A DNA stretch of 8,093 nt from an uncultured Thermomicrobiales bacterium (GTDB lineage Bacteria; Chloroflexota; Chloroflexia; Thermomicrobiales; UBA6265): NCBI GenBank assembly GCA_902806375.1, contig CADCWK010000089.1, positions 1 through 8,093 of the forward strand. The letters run 5' to 3'. How positions within the stretch are numbered: the stretch's first letter is position 1; each line of letters begins with the position of its first letter. Both the position numbers and the translations under genes were made by a program. This document shows, one piece after another, positions 1 to 5,753 of this stretch. Below the pieces are notes generated by a model, which saw nothing but the letters and a program-made list of their open reading frames with translations, made no database searches and was not told where the DNA came from.

Positions 1-2
1 TG

Positions 3-251
3 CAGACGGCGTTCACGCTGCACTACGCATTCGCTAATCACAATGGCGGCGGCATCCGGCTCAACTACGAGCCCGAACCGGACCTGTTCGACTTCGCCTA
101 CATCGCCTTCACCATCGGCACGTCGTTCTCGATGGTCGACGCCTCGGTGACCTCCCGTCGCCTTCGACGGGTCATCCTCGGCCACGGCGTCCTGTGGTTC
201 GCCTTCAACACAGTCCTGCTCGGCCTCGTCGTCACGTTTCTGGCCGGCTGA
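3..251 (+). CDS. DUF1345 family integral membrane protein, C-terminal part (5' end outside window)
   Basis: The open frame enters at the left edge and ends at TGA 249-251, giving 82 residues of an incomplete protein. It starts QTAFTLHYA, then has an acidic loop, the segment DFAYIAFTIGTSFSMVDASV, the basic stretch TSRRLRRVILGH and a final hydrophobic helix ending LVVTFLAG. The order 'LHYA ... DFAYxAFTIG ... VTSRRxRR ... H ... FNT' matches the C-terminal half of DUF1345, a family of predicted multi-helix inner-membrane proteins of unknown function. The basic RRLRR stretch between the two last helices suggests a cytoplasmic loop. The gene is convergent with rimM, about 343 bp away. The family call rests on remembered motif order. 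No biochemical role can be given. Confidence 0.8.
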   Translation, partial: QTAFTLHYAFANHNGGGIRLNYEPEPDLFDFAYIAFTIGTSFSMVDASVTSRRLRRVILGHGVLWFAFNTVLLGLVVTFLAG

Positions 252-594
252 CCGGGATGAGCACGGTCGCGCTTCGACCGCTACGGGTGGCGATGTCCTG
301 TCCGCGCGGGAAGGTGCCACCCGATACGACACCGGGCCGGATCGCCCTCGCTCCAGGTGCCGGTCAACGTGGGCCGCGGGAACGGCGCGTGACACCGACC
401 CCGGGAAAGCCTCCGCTCTGCGATCAGTGAAGCGAACGCAACCGCAGGGCAGTTGATCGCTCGCGTGTCGCGCGGCGCGCCGGGTCCCCTTGGTCGAGCA
501 CGACGCGTCGGCCAGTAACGCTGTGGCGCCTGCCGGCGCATCCATGGCAAACCATGGCCCAACCCGGGAAGACCATGAGCCTCCGGGGAAACGG
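252..594. other. Convergent intergenic region, no convincing gene
   Basis: The 343 bp lie between the 3' ends of the DUF1345 gene (+) and rimM (-). Open frames here translate to Arg/Pro/Gly-rich strings with no domain-like pattern. Two short perfect dyads are visible: CGGTCG-5-CGACCG at 264-280, just after the DUF1345 stop, and CCATGG-CAAA-CCATGG at 542-557, about 38 nt beyond the rimM stop. Neither is followed by a T-run in the relevant direction. They could act as weak terminators or 3'-end stabilisers for the two converging transcripts. Confidence 0.6.
264..280 (+). terminator. Possible hairpin terminator after DUF1345 gene
   Basis: A perfect 6-bp stem CGGTCG/CGACCG with a 5-nt loop starts 12 nt after the DUF1345 stop codon. 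There is no U-tract after it, so termination is only a guess from its position; in DNA this GC-rich a 6-bp dyad can occur by chance. Confidence 0.25.
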
Positions 595-1419
595 TCAGTT
601 CAGGTAATCGAGCGGGCGAACCGTCATGGTCCCGGCCGCGAGATCGACGCCGACGACGAAGTCACGGTGGTGGGGGAACAGCACGTCCTGGCCACCCTCC
701 GGGGGTCGGATCACGAGGACGTCGTTGGCGCCGGTCTCGATCACATCCACGATCTCGCCGACCGCCTCGCCGTCCTCCTGGATGACCCGCAACCCGACCA
801 GCTGGTAGAGGAACAGCTCGTTCTCGTCCAGGGGTCGGGCGTCGGCCCCGGCGATGAACACCCGTTGCCCGACCATCGTCCGGGCGACCTCGGGCGTGCC
901 GACGCCGGACAGCCGGATCAGTCCGCGGTCCTTGAGGAAACGGACGCCGGACAGCCAGCGCGGTGCCCGCTCGGCGCCGATCCAGACCTTCCGCACGTTG
1001 CGCAGGTGCTCCGGGGCATCGGTCCAGAGCTGGATCCGGAGCTCGCCCCGGATGCCGTGCACACCGACCAGGACACCGATCGCGAGTCGCACGGAGTCGA
1101 CATCAGCGTCGCGGTCGGGACCGGGCGTCTCTTCTAGCCGTCGCGTCCGGAAGGGTTCGGGCCGCGGAGCGGGCGGAGTGGCGGCGCCCTCCGTCCGGAC
1201 CCGGGGACTGGCCTGCGTGGCGAGGCTCCCGGCAGGAGTCCCGGTCGGTGCGTCGGGACGTGACCGCTGGCGCGGGGCCGTTCGGGTGGGACTCGCTGTC
1301 CGGGCGCGGGCGGGGCGGGAACGCGGCGTCGTCTCTCCCGCTCCGCCGGAAGCATTGGTCGCGGTCGTGGTGTTCTCGGGCTCGTCAGCCTTCGATGTCG
1401 AGGGAGACTCGGACGTCAT
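595..1419 (-). CDS. rimM: Ribosome maturation factor RimM with long disordered N-terminal extension
   Basis: RimM binds ribosomal protein S19 and helps mature the 3' (head) domain of 16S rRNA in the 30S subunit. The 274-aa product has a normal RimM core from about residue 111: the N-terminal barrel with GVHGIRGELRI (119-129), the linker ENELFLYQLVGLRV (199-212) opening the PRC-barrel, and DVLFPHHRDFVVGVDLAAG near the end. Typical RimM is about 170 aa. The extra 107 residues are rich in Pro, Arg, Thr, Ser and Ala, with a strongly basic centre around residues 33-54, and are predicted to be disordered. The long start is supported by GGAG (complement of 1426-1429) six nt upstream of ATG 1419. It overlaps the end of khpA by 35 nt, suggesting translational coupling. 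An internal GTG near residue 109 is a shorter alternative but has no visible ribosome site. trmD and rplS, often next, are absent here. Confidence 0.93.
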   Translation of the reverse strand: MTSESPSTSKADEPENTTTATNASGGAGETTPRSRPARARTASPTRTAPRQRSRPDAPTGTPAGSLATQASPRVRTEGAATPPAPRPEPFRTRRLEETPGPDRDADVDSVRLAIGVLVGVHGIRGELRIQLWTDAPEHLRNVRKVWIGAERAPRWLSGVRFLKDRGLIRLSGVGTPEVARTMVGQRVFIAGADARPLDENELFLYQLVGLRVIQEDGEAVGEIVDVIETGANDVLVIRPPEGGQDVLFPHHRDFVVGVDLAAGTMTVRPLDYLN

Positions 1420-1771
1420 GGCGTGCTCCGGCGATCTGGGCCGCGGTTCGGATCGCCCGTGCGGTCCGCCCCTGCCGGCCGATGACTTTGCCGAGCTCTC
1501 CGTCGGCCACGCGCAGGTTCAGGTAGACCGTCTGGTCGCGGGACTTCGAGGCGACCGCGACCGCTCCGGGATCATCGACCAGGTCGGCGGCAATCGTCCG
1601 GACGACCTCGCGGAGATGGATCTCGGCGTCGGTGCCGCCCAGCGTCTCGCCCGGTTGGTCGGGGGTGAAGCGGCCGGGGCGGCCAGTCCCCGGAGACGCG
1701 TCAGGCCCAGCCGCGGGATCCGCGGGCCGGGCCTGTCCGGTCGTATCGGGAACGCCTTCGTCCTCGAACAT
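1385..1771 (-). CDS. khpA: KH-domain RNA-binding protein KhpA (YlqC/DUF-type single KH)
   Basis: This is a small single-KH RNA-binding protein of the family usually encoded between rpsP and rimM; in several Gram-positive bacteria it pairs with KhpB/Jag and affects cell elongation and division. The 128-aa product has a KH domain at about residues 50-128: the helix IHLREVVRTIAADLV (51-65), strand TVYLNLRVA, then GKVIGRQGRTARAIR (94-108) carrying the RNA-binding GxxG loop G98-R-Q-G101, and a final strand DVRVSLDIEG. Typical KhpA is about 75-80 aa, so the first 49 residues, acidic and Gly/Pro-rich, are an added disordered tail. The start is supported by GGAGGA (complement of 1778-1783) six nt upstream of the ATG. 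It follows rpsP by 30 nt and its end overlaps the rimM start, so it is the middle gene of an operon. Confidence is high from motif plus position. Confidence 0.93.
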   Translation of the reverse strand: MFEDEGVPDTTGQARPADPAAGPDASPGTGRPGRFTPDQPGETLGGTDAEIHLREVVRTIAADLVDDPGAVAVASKSRDQTVYLNLRVADGELGKVIGRQGRTARAIRTAAQIAGARHDVRVSLDIEG

Positions 1772-1801
1772 GGCGCGTCCTCCGAAGTTGCCGAAGACCG
1801 C

Positions 1802-2104
1802 TTAGGCGGCCGTCGTCTCGGTCGCGGCAGCCGCGACCGGGGGCTGCTTGAGCTTGCCCGACTGCGTCAGCACGCCCTCGCGGACCATGATCGAGCGGAC
1901 CGTATCGGTCGGCTGGGCACCCACGCTGAACCAGTAGCTGGCGCGCTCATGGTTGATCTTCACCTGAGCCGGCTCGGCCAGCGGGTCGTAATTGCCCAGG
2001 TTCTCGATGAACCGGCCGTCGCGGGGCGAGCGGCTGTCGGCGACGATGATACGGTAGCTGGGGCGCTTCTTGGCGCCCATACGCTTGAGACGGATCTTGA
2101 TCAT
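1802..2104 (-). CDS. rpsP: 30S ribosomal protein S16
   Basis: S16 is a small-subunit protein needed for early 30S assembly on the 5' domain of 16S rRNA. The 100-aa product begins MIKIRLKRMGAKKRPSYRII and continues with VADSRSPRDGRFIENLGNYDP, the conserved S16 N-terminal block; ERASYWFSVGAQPTDTV (53-69) is the conserved second half. The last 15 residues are an Ala/Thr-rich tail seen in many high-GC species. A longer frame opens upstream, but the start is fixed at MIKIRL because every S16 begins there and because GAGGAG lies about 10 nt upstream of this ATG. It is the first gene of the rpsP-khpA-rimM operon, with its own strong promoter at 2282-2310 and a leader of about 170 nt. Confidence 0.97.
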   Translation of the reverse strand: MIKIRLKRMGAKKRPSYRIIVADSRSPRDGRFIENLGNYDPLAEPAQVKINHERASYWFSVGAQPTDTVRSIMVREGVLTQSGKLKQPPVAAAATETTAA

Positions 2105-2144
2105 GGTCGTCGATCTCCTCGGATGCGAGTCTGCCCTGCCTGGT

Positions 2145-2237
2145 GCAGGCGGCCTGCGAACCGGCACACGAAGACCCGGTGGTAATCCCGCCGGGTCAGC
2201 CGGAACGCACTGTTTCCGTTACGGTCGAACGTAACGG
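2145..2237 (-). promoter_or_regulatory. Structured leader of the rpsP operon (three hairpins)
   Basis: Between the presumed transcription start near 2275 and the rpsP start at 2104 three perfect dyads can be read: CCGTTACG-6-CGTAACGG (2216-2237), GACCCGG-11-CCGGGTC (2173-2197, extendable by two G-C pairs past one mismatch), and GCAGGC-1-GCCTGC (2145-2157). None is followed by a U-run in the direction of transcription. Ribosomal-protein operons often carry leader structures that bind their own product, so an autoregulatory element is a fair inference. I do not recognise it as a known riboswitch or named r-protein leader. Confidence 0.5.
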
Positions 2238-2281
2238 CCCTGGGGGCGGCCGGACACTCCTCCCCACGGACAGCAGCGAGG

Positions 2282-2310
2282 ATTGTCCCACAGCCGATGA
2301 GCCGGGTCAA
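2282..2310 (-). promoter_or_regulatory. Sigma-70-type promoter of the rpsP-khpA-rimM operon
   Basis: Read on the minus strand this is TTGACC, exactly 17 nt, then GACAAT: five of six matches to the -35 consensus and four of six to -10 with ideal spacing. Transcription would start near 2275, leaving a 5' leader of about 170 nt before rpsP. The TGA stop codon of the upstream 85-aa ORF lies inside the -35 box. Confidence 0.75.
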
Positions 2311-2564
2311 CGCGCCTGGCAGATCCCGCCAGAGGCCTTGCGCTCCGCTCGCGCCACCGGACCGCGGTCAGCCGTACCAGCCGTACACCCACAGGCCGCC
2401 AGGATGACTTCGAGCTTCGGATCCGACAGCCCGAGGGCACAGGCGCGGGCGACGATCTCGCGCGGGCTCTGGCGCTCGACCAGTGCCTCGGCGATGAGGG
2501 CGCTCGGGCGGATGGCCGGATCGGCCTGGATCAGGGTCGTGGGGTCGGACTGGGTTCCGCTCAA
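2307..2564 (-). CDS. Small hypothetical protein (85 aa) upstream of rpsP
   Basis: I do not recognise this gene. From TTG at 2564 it encodes 85 residues. The middle, about residues 17-58, has a regular helical pattern (AIRPSALIAEALVERQ, then SPREIVARACALGLSDPK and LEVILAACG) with an SPREIV turn between helices. Codons there end almost always in G or C, as in real genes of this window. The tail after residue 58 is less convincing. AGGGAG (complement of 2575-2580) sits 10 nt before the TTG and decides this start; a longer frame begins at TTG 2609 without a ribosome site. A strong promoter lies upstream at 2685-2713, giving a leader of about 114 nt. The stop is embedded in the rpsP promoter. ffh often occupies this place in other bacteria, but this is not an Ffh fragment. 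It may be a lineage-specific small helical protein. Confidence 0.55.
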   Translation of the reverse strand: MSGTQSDPTTLIQADPAIRPSALIAEALVERQSPREIVARACALGLSDPKLEVILAACGCTAGTADRGPVARAERKASGGICQAR

Positions 2565-2684
2565 CGGGTCGATTCTCCCTGGTGTTCGGCCCGCCGGCTC
2601 CGGACTCAAGACGATTCCGGGGACGGGCGACGACGATGACGGTGAGGCCGCCGCGTGTTACCGGCGACATCGCTCCTGTCTCCC

Positions 2685-2713
2685 ACCATAACAAAGGAAT
2701 AATCATTGGTCAA
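2685..2713 (-). promoter_or_regulatory. Sigma-70-type promoter upstream of the small ORF
   Basis: On the minus strand TTGACC is followed after exactly 17 nt by TATGGT. The spacer is unusually A/T-rich for this genome, which makes the element stand out. The start would be near 2678. An ATG at 2670 with AGGAG just before it would make an almost leaderless reading frame, but its translation is not protein-like. The element uses the same -35 hexamer and spacing as the rpsP promoter. Confidence 0.7.
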
Positions 2714-2892
2714 TCGGCTGGACTGTTATGTCCGCCTCGATTTCCTCTCTCCGGGCTGCAACCTCGCGCCTCTCGGTCTCCCCGGGACCGCCGCGCTGGC
2801 ACGGACTGCGCGACAATCATCCACGCGATCCTGGCGCGGAGGGGTCCGTGCTGCCGTGACCCGTTCCCCGCTACCCGAGAGGGACTTCTCCG

Positions 2893-3738
2893 ATGACAGA
2901 CCCGGCATCCCAGCCCATCCAGCGCGGTTCCTCAGAGCGCCGGCCGCTCATCATCGGCACCAACACCAAGCTCCACCACACCCCGACCGAGACGGCGAAC
3001 TATCTCCGTGAACTGGGCGAGAAGGGTCAGGACCTGCTCGATGCTGGCGCCGTCCGTCTCTTCCTCTGCCCGCCGTACACGTCGCTCCCGGCCGCCGTCC
3101 CCGCCGCGCGTGAGACAGGTCTGCCGGTCTGGATCGGCGCCCAGAACGTCGACGGGCACCTGAACGGCGCCTTCACCGGCGAGATCTCGGCGCCGATGCT
3201 GGTCGCCCTCGGGACCGACCTCGTCCTGCTGGGGCACGCCGAACGCCGCAACCTGTTCGGCGAGACCAATGAATCGCTGGCAAAGAAGGTCGTCGTGGCA
3301 CTGGCTGGCGGCCTACGCGTCATGCTTTGCGTCGGGGAGAAGGCCGATGATCGCGAGCATGGCGTCGGGGTGGAGACCGTCCGCCGGCAGGTCAAGATCG
3401 CGCTGAGCGGGATCCCCGTCGACCAACTGGACCGGGTCATGATCGCCTACGAGCCGGTCTGGGCCATCGGCGCCGCCGCCGCCGCCGGGCCGGACGATGT
3501 CCGGCCGATCATCGCGGAGATCACGTCCGCCCTCGACGACCGGTTCGGTGAGGTCCGGCCCGATGTCCCGGTGCTCTACGGCGGGAGCGTGTCGGTCGGC
3601 AGCGTCGCGACCCTGCTGAACGAGCTGCCGGACCTCGATGGTTTCCTGCTCGGGCGGGTCGGGCTGACGGTCGACGGACTGCTGGGCGTCGTCGAGGCAG
3701 CGTTGGAAGCGCGAGGACAGCTGGCACCGACAGCCTGA
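2893..3738 (+). CDS. Triosephosphate isomerase family protein (TpiA2/EryH-like variant)
   Basis: Members of this TIM-barrel family interconvert ketose and aldose phosphates, classically dihydroxyacetone phosphate and glyceraldehyde 3-phosphate, in the cytoplasm. The 281-aa product keeps the catalytic residues: N24 and K26 in GTNTKLHHT, H115 in GHAERRNLFGE, and E187 in AYEPVWAIG, where loop 6 closes over the substrate. Phosphate-binding YGGSV is at 229-233. Departures from standard TpiA are GTNTKL for GNWKMN, HAERR for HSERR, and FLLGRVGL (251-258) for the usual FLVGGASL. GTxxK and LxGR are features I associate with the TpiA2/EryH branch (L-erythrulose-1-phosphate isomerase), so the substrate may not be only triose phosphate. 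About 17 extra residues precede the barrel. The ATG is supported by GAGAGGGA (2877-2884) eight nt upstream. It is transcribed divergently from the translation cluster; I see no clear promoter. Confidence 0.9.
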   Translation: MTDPASQPIQRGSSERRPLIIGTNTKLHHTPTETANYLRELGEKGQDLLDAGAVRLFLCPPYTSLPAAVPAARETGLPVWIGAQNVDGHLNGAFTGEISAPMLVALGTDLVLLGHAERRNLFGETNESLAKKVVVALAGGLRVMLCVGEKADDREHGVGVETVRRQVKIALSGIPVDQLDRVMIAYEPVWAIGAAAAAGPDDVRPIIAEITSALDDRFGEVRPDVPVLYGGSVSVGSVATLLNELPDLDGFLLGRVGLTVDGLLGVVEAALEARGQLAPTA

Positions 3739-4319
3739 TCCCATCGCCGAACCCGGTCGCTGAAGCAGAACCACGGGCGAACGCGGCGCCCCGGCGACGG
3801 CTCGCGGTCCCCACATGGCGGTCCACTCCCCAGCCGCGCCTGCCGGCGACCGTCGCCGTCCCCGGGGCAGGCCAGCGATGCGCGTCCTCCGACGGCCGAT
3901 CAGACCGAACGCCCTCTCCTCGTACCAGGTTCCGGGGTTCCGCCGTCCGGGGTCCCGCACGACCGACGAACCAGCATCCCGCGTGTGGCGCGCCGGCCAG
4001 GAGACACCCCGGGAGGTGCGGATCGTCCCAGCCTGTTGGCACAGCCACTCGGTCCGTCATGCCCGGGAATTGACGGCGTGGTCCTCGCGACACCGGATCG
4101 CGCCTTCCGTTCTCCGGGACGTGCCGACGATGCCCGCCGGCGAGGCCAGCGGATCCCGGCGACGCCGCCGGGTTGCGATCCGGACGCGACGCCGGGCTCT
4201 CGGGTAGCCGGGGCGAAGGTCCCTCCAGCGAGGGATGGGCCGGGGACACCGGGACACGGCATCCCCCGCCGATCCCGAGCGATGGGAGAACGCGCCGCCT
4301 CCCTGCTTCCCGGAACGCG
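3739..4319. other. Intergenic region of about 580 bp between two converging genes, no convincing gene
   Basis: Several long open frames cross this stretch on both strands, but their translations are Arg/Pro/Gly/Ser-rich without hydrophobic periodicity, and no frame shows the codon pattern of the neighbouring genes. Visible structures are a perfect dyad CGGCGA-3-TCGCCG at 3844-3858, an imperfect tandem 15-nt repeat at 3931-3945 and 3946-3960 (12 of 15 identical, starting TCCGGGGT), and a hairpin at 4220-4235. It lies between the 3' ends of the TIM gene and the secreted-protein gene. Degraded coding remnants cannot be excluded by eye. Confidence 0.55.
4220..4235 (-). terminator. Possible hairpin terminator of the secreted-protein gene
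   Basis: A perfect stem TCCCTC/GAGGGA with a 4-nt loop CAGC lies about 85 nt beyond the stop of the minus-strand gene at 4320-5459. No U-tract follows, so the function is guessed from position only. Confidence 0.25.
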
Positions 4320-5459
4320 TCAGGAGACCGGTGTCGCCTGGACGAACTGGGCGGGGTCGTAGGTCGTCGGTGCGAGGACCGGCGCCGGACAGTTGACCAC
4401 GAACCCTTGTCCGCCGGAGTCCGGGGTGCCCTTGAAGACCTGGACGTCTCCAGCTGCTTCCCGCTCCCTGATCTCCGCCTCGGTCGTCAGCAGGACTGCC
4501 GCCGACGGATCGGCCCAGACGACCGTGTAGTGATCCCAGAACGGGCTCCAGGCCGGGTCGCCGGCGGAGGCGTTGAAGACGGCTGGCTGGAATCCCATCG
4601 CCCCCGGTCCCACCAGTCCATTGCCGAAGACGTAGATGGGTGCGGTCGCCCCCACGTCGAGCAGGAGCTGGGTCGGCGCGGAGTTCACGATGCCCATCAT
4701 CGGCGCCATCGGCGAGGACGACGTGTCCGTGGCGATGTACCGGCTCCCCGGGAAGCACTGGTGGAGCTTGAACGTGATCGTGCGGGCGTCCATGTCTGGC
4801 GCCGAGACGAGGGGACCCGGCGCGAGTGGGGCCGTCAATTCCGTATCGACCGCGAGGCCGGATCCCGGCCACAGGACGACCGGGTAGTTGACGATGATGT
4901 CGGATGGCGTCACGGTAATGGCGCCGCCCGCCTCGGCGAGCTCGATCGCCACGACGGAATCGAGCAGCGCCGGATCGCCGTTGAACGTCACCGTGTGGAT
5001 GCGGAACGCCGAGGTGAAATCCGACCGTCCCGGCACGGTGCTCAGCACGGTGCGCTGGCCATCCACACCGCCCTCGACGACATAGAGCGGCGCATGACTG
5101 CCCTCGGCGCTCAGCGCGTTGGCCATGAGCGGCACGTAGACGAGGCCGTTCGCCTGGGCGAATGCCTGATCGGACGAATCGGTCCGGATGAACCAGGCGT
5201 CTTCCCCATCGAAGTACCCCGGGTGCATGGTGAGGGTCACTGAGCCGAACGGTCCCGCCCAGCGGCCACCGGGGTCGAGCTGGAAGTCCGTGACGTCGCC
5301 CACGATGATGGTCGCGCCCTCGGCATCAGGAGTCGCCTGCCGGGCCAGGGTGGAACTCCCCCGGACCGAGAACGCCCCACCGGCAGCGAGCATGAACGCG
5401 CCCGCCCCCACGAGGTGCCGGCGGTTGACCTTCAGTTCGGCGATCGATCGTTCGCTCAT
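4320..5459 (-). CDS. Secreted DUF7482-type protein with two diverged domain copies and a Tat-like signal
   Basis: The function is unknown. The 379-aa product starts with NRRHLVGAGAFMLAAGGAF (12-30), a twin-arginine plus hydrophobic segment typical of Tat export, with cleavage likely near residues 36-42. The mature part contains two copies of one domain. Copy 1 (about 72-194) has H79, FIRTDSS (90-96), PLYVVEGG, H155 before TVTF and IIVNYP (188-193). Copy 2 (about 226-359) has H233, YIATDTS (241-247), PIYVFGNG, H310 before YTVVW and FVVNCP (353-358). The only cysteines, C235 and C357, are both in copy 2. The motifs agree with what I remember of DUF7482, a label that needs checking. GAAGGAG precedes the ATG by about six nt. 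The gene is divergent from glpK and no partner gene is adjacent. The two aligned histidines could bind a ligand or metal, but this is only inference. Confidence 0.85.
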   Translation of the reverse strand: MSERSIAELKVNRRHLVGAGAFMLAAGGAFSVRGSSTLARQATPDAEGATIIVGDVTDFQLDPGGRWAGPFGSVTLTMHPGYFDGEDAWFIRTDSSDQAFAQANGLVYVPLMANALSAEGSHAPLYVVEGGVDGQRTVLSTVPGRSDFTSAFRIHTVTFNGDPALLDSVVAIELAEAGGAITVTPSDIIVNYPVVLWPGSGLAVDTELTAPLAPGPLVSAPDMDARTITFKLHQCFPGSRYIATDTSSSPMAPMMGIVNSAPTQLLLDVGATAPIYVFGNGLVGPGAMGFQPAVFNASAGDPAWSPFWDHYTVVWADPSAAVLLTTEAEIREREAAGDVQVFKGTPDSGGQGFVVNCPAPVLAPTTYDPAQFVQATPVS

Positions 5460-5546
5460 CGGTTGCTCCTTCTCTCAATTCGTCTGTGCCACCCGGGACA
5501 TCGCGGGCGCCTGCCAGCAGCGTAGGGTGAGCCGACGCAGCCGACT

Positions 5547-5609
5547 GTAAGCAGGCTTACGGTTCTTCGCCGAGAACCAAGATCCGAGGATGCAGGACGT
5601 GCGTCACGT
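5547..5609. promoter_or_regulatory. Cluster of three perfect dyads in the divergent secreted-protein/glpK intergenic region
   Basis: Three inverted repeats are packed in 63 bp: GTAAGC-AG-GCTTAC (5547-5560), immediately followed by GGTTCT-6-AGAACC (5561-5578), then ACGTG-CGT-CACGT (5597-5609). They lie 88-150 bp upstream of the minus-strand gene start and 145-207 bp upstream of glpK. Perfect, short-spaced dyads between divergent genes are typical of dimeric repressor or activator sites, and the middle one could also fold as an RNA hairpin. No regulator gene is visible in the window and I cannot match the sites to a known family. Confidence 0.45.
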
Positions 5610-5753
5610 GGAAACAGGGGTCGCGGCCGAGCAGTGACAAAGCGGTGGGGGGCAAGAACCACCCGCCTGTCCGGGTCGATGCCGACGCTGCGATACTTGC
5701 CAGCCAGGACGAGCGGTCCTCCCGCGGAGTCGAATCGGAGAGCGACACCATCG

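Noticed and set aside
2105..2167. Longer rpsP start adding 21 residues
   Set aside because: S16 proteins begin MIKIRL or similar; the added residues are Pro/Arg-rich and the ribosome site lies inside them, directly serving the shorter start.
854..2185. Long plus-strand open frame of 443 codons opposite rimM, khpA and rpsP
   Set aside because: It is antisense to three clearly conserved genes and its composition mirrors their codons; it shows no domain motif.
2797..2812. Sigma-54-like promoter TGGCACG...GC upstream of the TIM gene
   Set aside because: The GG-N10-GC spacing fits, but the -12 half reads GCGC, not TTGC, and sigma-54 is unusual in the inferred lineage; one match in GC-rich DNA is likely chance.
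3815..4207. Plus-strand open frame of 130 codons after the TIM gene
   Set aside because: Its translation is Arg/Pro/Ser-rich with no hydrophobic core, and there is no ribosome site or codon pattern like the real genes. Such frames are common by chance at this GC content.
5692..5697. GATACT as a -10 box for glpK
   Set aside because: It has a TG-type extension, but no -35 element stands at a suitable distance; too weak to list as a promoter.
5634..5753. Upstream ATG extending glpK by 40 residues
   Set aside because: The extension is Arg-rich and unlike any GlpK N-terminus; ATG 5754 has a nearby GGAGAG and gives the family-typical start.
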